From positions 248,001 to 312,000 of the forward strand of contig NZ_FNWL01000001.1 in the NCBI RefSeq assembly GCF_900108095.1: a stretch of DNA of 64,000 nt. Reading direction: 5' to 3'. Position 1 is the stretch's first letter; each line of letters begins with the position of its first letter. The DNA is from Natronorubrum sediminis (GTDB lineage: Archaea > Halobacteriota > Halobacteria > Halobacteriales > Natrialbaceae). The notes under the pieces are model-generated. The model was not told the DNA's origin. It saw only the letters and a program-made list of their open reading frames with translations, and did no database searches. Shown one piece after another: positions 60,992 to 64,000 of this stretch. Both the position numbers and the translations under genes were made by a program.

Positions 60992-61052
60992 GTACCGATA
61001 GCAGGGGTCGTCGAGACCCCTGACTCGAGCCTTCGCGTACTCGAGGGGGGCG

Positions 61053-61226
61053 TTATCGCCACGACTCGAGCGACGCGACGTCGTACTCGGGCATCGAGAG
61101 CCACGTATTGTCCCGCGCGATGTCGGCGATAACGAGGTGCGTTTCGCCCTCGATTTCGTCGATTGCGGCGACGACGTCACCGTCGGAATGCAACCCCTCA
61201 CCGACCGGTTCGGTCTCGAGTGTCAT
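61053..61226 (-). CDS. Small acidic protein of unknown function (57 aa)
   Basis: A short gene, easily overlooked: MTLETEPVGEGLHSDGDVVA, then AIDEIEGETHLVIADIARDNTW and LSMPEYDVASLESWR to TAA 61053. A compact acidic domain; the LVIADI...DxxWLSMP block recurs, from memory, in a haloarchaeal family of unknown function. An AT-rich CATACATACT near 61245-61255 is a plausible TATA region. It lies 92 bases upstream of the 45-aa gene on the same strand. Confidence 0.7.
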   Translation of the reverse strand: MTLETEPVGEGLHSDGDVVAAIDEIEGETHLVIADIARDNTWLSMPEYDVASLESWR

Positions 61227-61462
61227 AGCTGAAGATTATTTTCAGTATGTATGAATGTTTTGATATCGTCGGGAACGATTGTCAATGATGTTTCGATATC
61301 CCGAGATAACGTTACAAACAAATCTTTATCGGGTGAGTAGTGGACAAAGTGGATGTTGTATTCGTATCGGTGGTGAGGTGGGCATTCGCAGATCGGAGCT
61401 CTCGCTCGACTCGAGGAGTCGTTCCGGACTGCTTTTACCGAGTGACTGGCTAGACGCCAGCA

Positions 61463-62014
61463 ATGACGAAGATCGTCGTGGTGGACAATCACGGACAGTT
61501 CACCCACCTCGAGCGTCGAGCGCTTCGCGACCTCGGCGTCGAAACGGAGTTGGTCGACAACGAAACACCACCCGAGGACGTCGACGCCGACGGCGTCGTG
61601 CTCTCTGGCGGCCCAGACATGGACCGCATCGGCAACTCGCCAGCGTATCTCGAGGGAGACGCACCGGTACTTGGGATCTGTCTCGGCATGCAACTCATCG
61701 CCGAGGAACTCGGCGGCCGCGTCGACAGCGGCGAGTACGGCGGCTACGCCGACGTGAACGTCGAAATCGTCAGCGACGACGATCCGTTGACCGGTTCACT
61801 CGCACCCGAAACCCGCGTCTGGGCGAGCCACGCCGACGAAGTCGTCGAGTTGCCGGAGGGATTCGACCTGACCGCACGAAGCGACGTCTGCGACGTCGAA
61901 GCGATGAGCGACACGGATCGCGATCTCTACGGCGTTCAGTGGCACCCCGAAGTCGCCCACACCGAAGAGGGCGAGGAAGTCTTCGAGAACTTTCTCGAAA
62001 TCTGTCGACAGTAA
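61463..62014 (+). CDS. guaAA: GMP synthase glutamine-amidotransferase subunit A
   Basis: A 183-residue class I glutaminase that delivers ammonia to the separate synthetase subunit (GuaB-type ATP pyrophosphatase, not in this window); archaea split GMP synthase in two. The nucleophile is GICLGMQLIAEELG, the catalytic His and Glu are YGVQWHPEVAHTEEG, and VVDNHGQFTHLERRAL begins the chain. ATG 61463 is the family start. It is upstream of the LutC gene by 203 bases and unrelated to it. Final step from XMP to GMP. Confidence 0.96.
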   Translation: MTKIVVVDNHGQFTHLERRALRDLGVETELVDNETPPEDVDADGVVLSGGPDMDRIGNSPAYLEGDAPVLGICLGMQLIAEELGGRVDSGEYGGYADVNVEIVSDDDPLTGSLAPETRVWASHADEVVELPEGFDLTARSDVCDVEAMSDTDRDLYGVQWHPEVAHTEEGEEVFENFLEICRQ

Positions 62015-62217
62015 GCGTTTCTAGTCGGAACCCCAGACTTCGCTCGGGTGCTCCCAACGACGGAACACAGTCGCGTTTTTACGACCGCCCTCACACCAGT
62101 TATCGCCACGGAGTGTTCACGACTGCGTTCGGTGACGCCAGATGCCAGTCTCTCTCTTGTCGCGTCACTCGATGGGGCCGACCGTCACGCTCTTGTCCGT
62201 CGGTTCGAATGCGATAG

Positions 62218-62724
62218 ATGATGACAACCGACACGGTCGGCCGATTCGAACGGTCGCTCGTCGACCTCGAGGTCGGCGTCGAACGCGCCTCGGCCGCCGA
62301 CGCGAGCGAGCGAATTGACTCGATGCTCGACGACCCCGCCGTCGGCGTTCCCCTCCCCTTCGAGGACGTCGCTCAGCCCGAATCGGTGGACACGAACCCG
62401 ACTGGAGACGATCTCGCGGAAGCGCGAACAGGCGTCACACCCGCGACGTTCGCGATTGCAGAGTACGGCACCGTCGCGATCGAATCCAGACCCGACGGCG
62501 ACGAACCGGTGAGCCTCTACCCCGACCGCCACGTCGCGGTCGTCGCGGCCAGCGACGTGGTCGACGACATCGGTGCCAGCTTCGAGCGCCTCGAGTCGGC
62601 GTTCGCCGCGGGCAACAGCATCGTCTTCGCAACGGGTCGAAGCGCGACGGCGGACATGGGTTCGCTCGTCCACGGCGTCCACGGACCCGGCTCGGTCGAC
62701 GTACTCGTCCTCGAGGATCGGTGA
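62218..62724 (+). CDS. lutC: LUD-domain protein, LutC-like
   Basis: A 168-residue member of the LUD (lactate utilization) fold, related to LutC/YkgG, part of L-lactate oxidation. TPATFAIAEYGTVAIESRPDG and the C-terminal SIVFATGRSATADMGSLVHGVHGPGSVDVLVLE are the hallmarks (GxGPxx-like end). It is shorter than bacterial LutC, as haloarchaeal versions usually are. Two ATGs overlap (62218, 62221). The LutB-like gene follows by 5 bases, so the two form one operon. Confidence 0.9.
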   Translation: MMTTDTVGRFERSLVDLEVGVERASAADASERIDSMLDDPAVGVPLPFEDVAQPESVDTNPTGDDLAEARTGVTPATFAIAEYGTVAIESRPDGDEPVSLYPDRHVAVVAASDVVDDIGASFERLESAFAAGNSIVFATGRSATADMGSLVHGVHGPGSVDVLVLEDR

Positions 62725-62729
62725 GTTCG

Positions 62730-64000
62730 ATGGCAGAACGCACCCAATCCCCCCAGAGCCGCGACGAGAAGGCGGCCCACATTCGCCACCTCCTCGAGAC
62801 CGAAGGTGAAGCGGTTCACGCCCAGTCGAGTTCCTCGAACGCGCGGCGCTACGACGTCTACGAGGAAACCCCGACGCTCGAGGACCGTCGGAGTGAGGCT
62901 CGAGCGATCAAAGAAGACGCTATCGACCGACTACCCTCGTTGATCGAGACGGTCCGCGAGGCGGTCGAGGCCAATGGCGGAACGGTCTACGTCGCTGACG
63001 ACGCCGCGGACGCGAACGCCTACGTCGCCGACGTGGTCGAGCAACATAGCGGTGGATCGGACGCGAAATCGGACGCGAGTGCGACGAACGTGAGCGCGAC
63101 TCGAGCAAACGACGCTGCACCGACGGTCGTCAAGTCGAAGTCGATGACGACCGAGGAGATCGACCTCAACGACGCGCTCGAGACAGAGGGAGTGGAGGTC
63201 CACGAGACCGACCTCGGCGAGTGGGTGTTACAGGTTGCCGACGATACGCCCTCACACATCGTCGGGCCGGCAATGCACTTCACACGCGAGGAAATCACCG
63301 AGTTGATCACCGAGCGATTCGAACCGGACGAGTCGGTCGAGACGGCCGAAGAACTCACCCGCTTCGCTCGAGACTATCTCGGTGAGCGCATCCGTGAGGC
63401 CGACGTCGGCGTGACGGGAGCGAACTTCGTCGTCGCGGAAACCGGGACGATGGCCCTCGTCACGAACGAGGGTAACGCGCGCAAGTGCGCGGTCACTCCC
63501 GATACCCACGTGGCCATCGCGGGCGTCGAGAAGCTAATTCCCTCCGTCTCCGACCTCGAGCCCTTCGTCGACATCATCGCCAAGAGCGCGACGGGCCAGC
63601 CGATTTCCCAGTACGTGACCATGTTGTCGCCGCCGACCGAGTCCCCGACGCTGGAGTTCGAGTCGGACGAACCGATCTCGAGTTCCCGATCGAACGACGA
63701 ATCGGAAGAGCCGAACACGAACCCGGACCGAGACTTCCACCTCGTCTTGCTCGACAACGGGCGCATGGAAATGCGCGAGGACGAACAGCTTCGAGAGACG
63801 CTCTATTGCATCCGCTGTGGAGCCTGTTCGAACTCGTGTTCGAACTTCCAGGCCGTCGGCGGCCACGGCTTCGGCGGTGAAACCTACTCCGGCGGGATCG
63901 CAACCGGCTGGGAGGCCGGCGTGCACGGCCAGGACTCCGCAGCCGAGTTCAACGACCTCTGTACGGGCTGTACGCGCTGCGTCGACGCCTGCCCGGTAAA
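62730..64000 (+). CDS. lutB: LutB-like iron-sulfur protein with LUD domain, 3' end cut
   Basis: The first 423 residues are visible; the gene runs past base 64000. A LUD domain occupies residues ~75-290 (VHETDLGEWVLQVADDTPSHIVGPAMHFTREEI, VGVTGANFVVAETGTMALVTNEGNARK). A Ser/Glu linker (residues ~305-335) follows, then two ferredoxin-like Cys groups: YCIRCGACSNSCSNFQAVGG and CTGCTRCVDACPVK, each CxxCxxCxxxC-like. This is LutB/LldF, which passes electrons from L-lactate to the chain. It follows the LutC gene by 5 bases. A LutA (CCG-domain) partner is not seen upstream and may be fused at the unseen end. Confidence 0.92.
   Translation, partial: MAERTQSPQSRDEKAAHIRHLLETEGEAVHAQSSSSNARRYDVYEETPTLEDRRSEARAIKEDAIDRLPSLIETVREAVEANGGTVYVADDAADANAYVADVVEQHSGGSDAKSDASATNVSATRANDAAPTVVKSKSMTTEEIDLNDALETEGVEVHETDLGEWVLQVADDTPSHIVGPAMHFTREEITELITERFEPDESVETAEELTRFARDYLGERIREADVGVTGANFVVAETGTMALVTNEGNARKCAVTPDTHVAIAGVEKLIPSVSDLEPFVDIIAKSATGQPISQYVTMLSPPTESPTLEFESDEPISSSRSNDESEEPNTNPDRDFHLVLLDNGRMEMREDEQLRETLYCIRCGACSNSCSNFQAVGGHGFGGETYSGGIATGWEAGVHGQDSAAEFNDLCTGCTRCVDACPV

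Noticed and set aside
1..64000. tRNA, rRNA, CRISPR or insertion-sequence candidates
   Set aside because: By eye I found no T-loop GGTTCGAATC-like run with a matching acceptor stem, no regularly spaced direct repeats, and no transposase motif or flanking terminal repeats. A covariance-model scan could still find something I missed.

Overview
This window is chromosomal DNA from an extremely halophilic archaeon (class Halobacteria). The evidence is a high GC content, a very acidic predicted proteome, haloarchaea-only small proteins, a HalX-type response regulator, halocyanin-like blue-copper proteins, archaeal ribosomal proteins L1/L10/L12(P1)/L11, B-family DNA polymerase, Rad50/Mre11, a proteasome and PAN. 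The gene set fits the Natrialbaceae (Natrinema/Haloterrigena-like), but that rank is a guess. I see no rRNA, tRNA, CRISPR array, insertion sequence or prophage; this looks like core chromosome with small accessory patches.

Layout. 1-13.5 kb: a partial Mrp/NBP35 ATPase, small zinc and hypothetical proteins, an exported deacetylase-like protein lacking its catalytic residues, an eIF-2B-like protein, a divergent ThuA / Gfo-Idh pair, the proteasome beta subunit, small regulators, a thioesterase and an aldo/keto reductase. 13.5-27.9 kb: a decayed flavin reductase beside an HxlR regulator, purL, a HalX response regulator convergent with a degenerate sensor kinase, an Lrp/aminotransferase/ornithine-cyclodeaminase set, redox proteins, an old-yellow-enzyme reductase, BtpA and a TctA-like permease. 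28-39 kb: the L1-L10-L12 operon with a structured leader; small membrane proteins and a CDP-alcohol phosphatidyltransferase; a tight cluster of an MDR dehydrogenase, an unusual PTPS/QueD-like protein, a GT4 glycosyltransferase and a methyltransferase; L11; CutA; and ATP-type PEP carboxykinase. 39-50 kb: halocyanin, archaetidylserine synthase, HEAT-repeat and phospholipase-D-like proteins, an iron-linked pair (ferritin-like + SirR) and sufCBD. 50-64 kb: PolB, small haloarchaeal proteins, mre11-rad50, a frameshifted PAN gene, guaAA and the start of a LutC-LutB pair.

The genes mostly cover housekeeping: translation, protein turnover (PsmB, PAN), Fe-S assembly and iron control (Suf, SirR), replication and repair, purine synthesis (PurL, GuaA subunit A), gluconeogenesis and lactate oxidation. 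The best candidate for an undescribed system is the cluster at 32483-36028. Its PTPS-like protein carries Glu where the catalytic Cys should be and has lost the partner His, and it is packed with a glycosyltransferase and a methyltransferase. Other items of note are the frameshift in pan, the sensor kinase without its phospho-His, the flavin-reductase remnant, and several perfect palindromes in promoter or terminator positions. Five short genes (8008-8187, 22237-22350, 45173-45280, 60823-60960, 61053-61226) are annotated that are easily missed because of their size.
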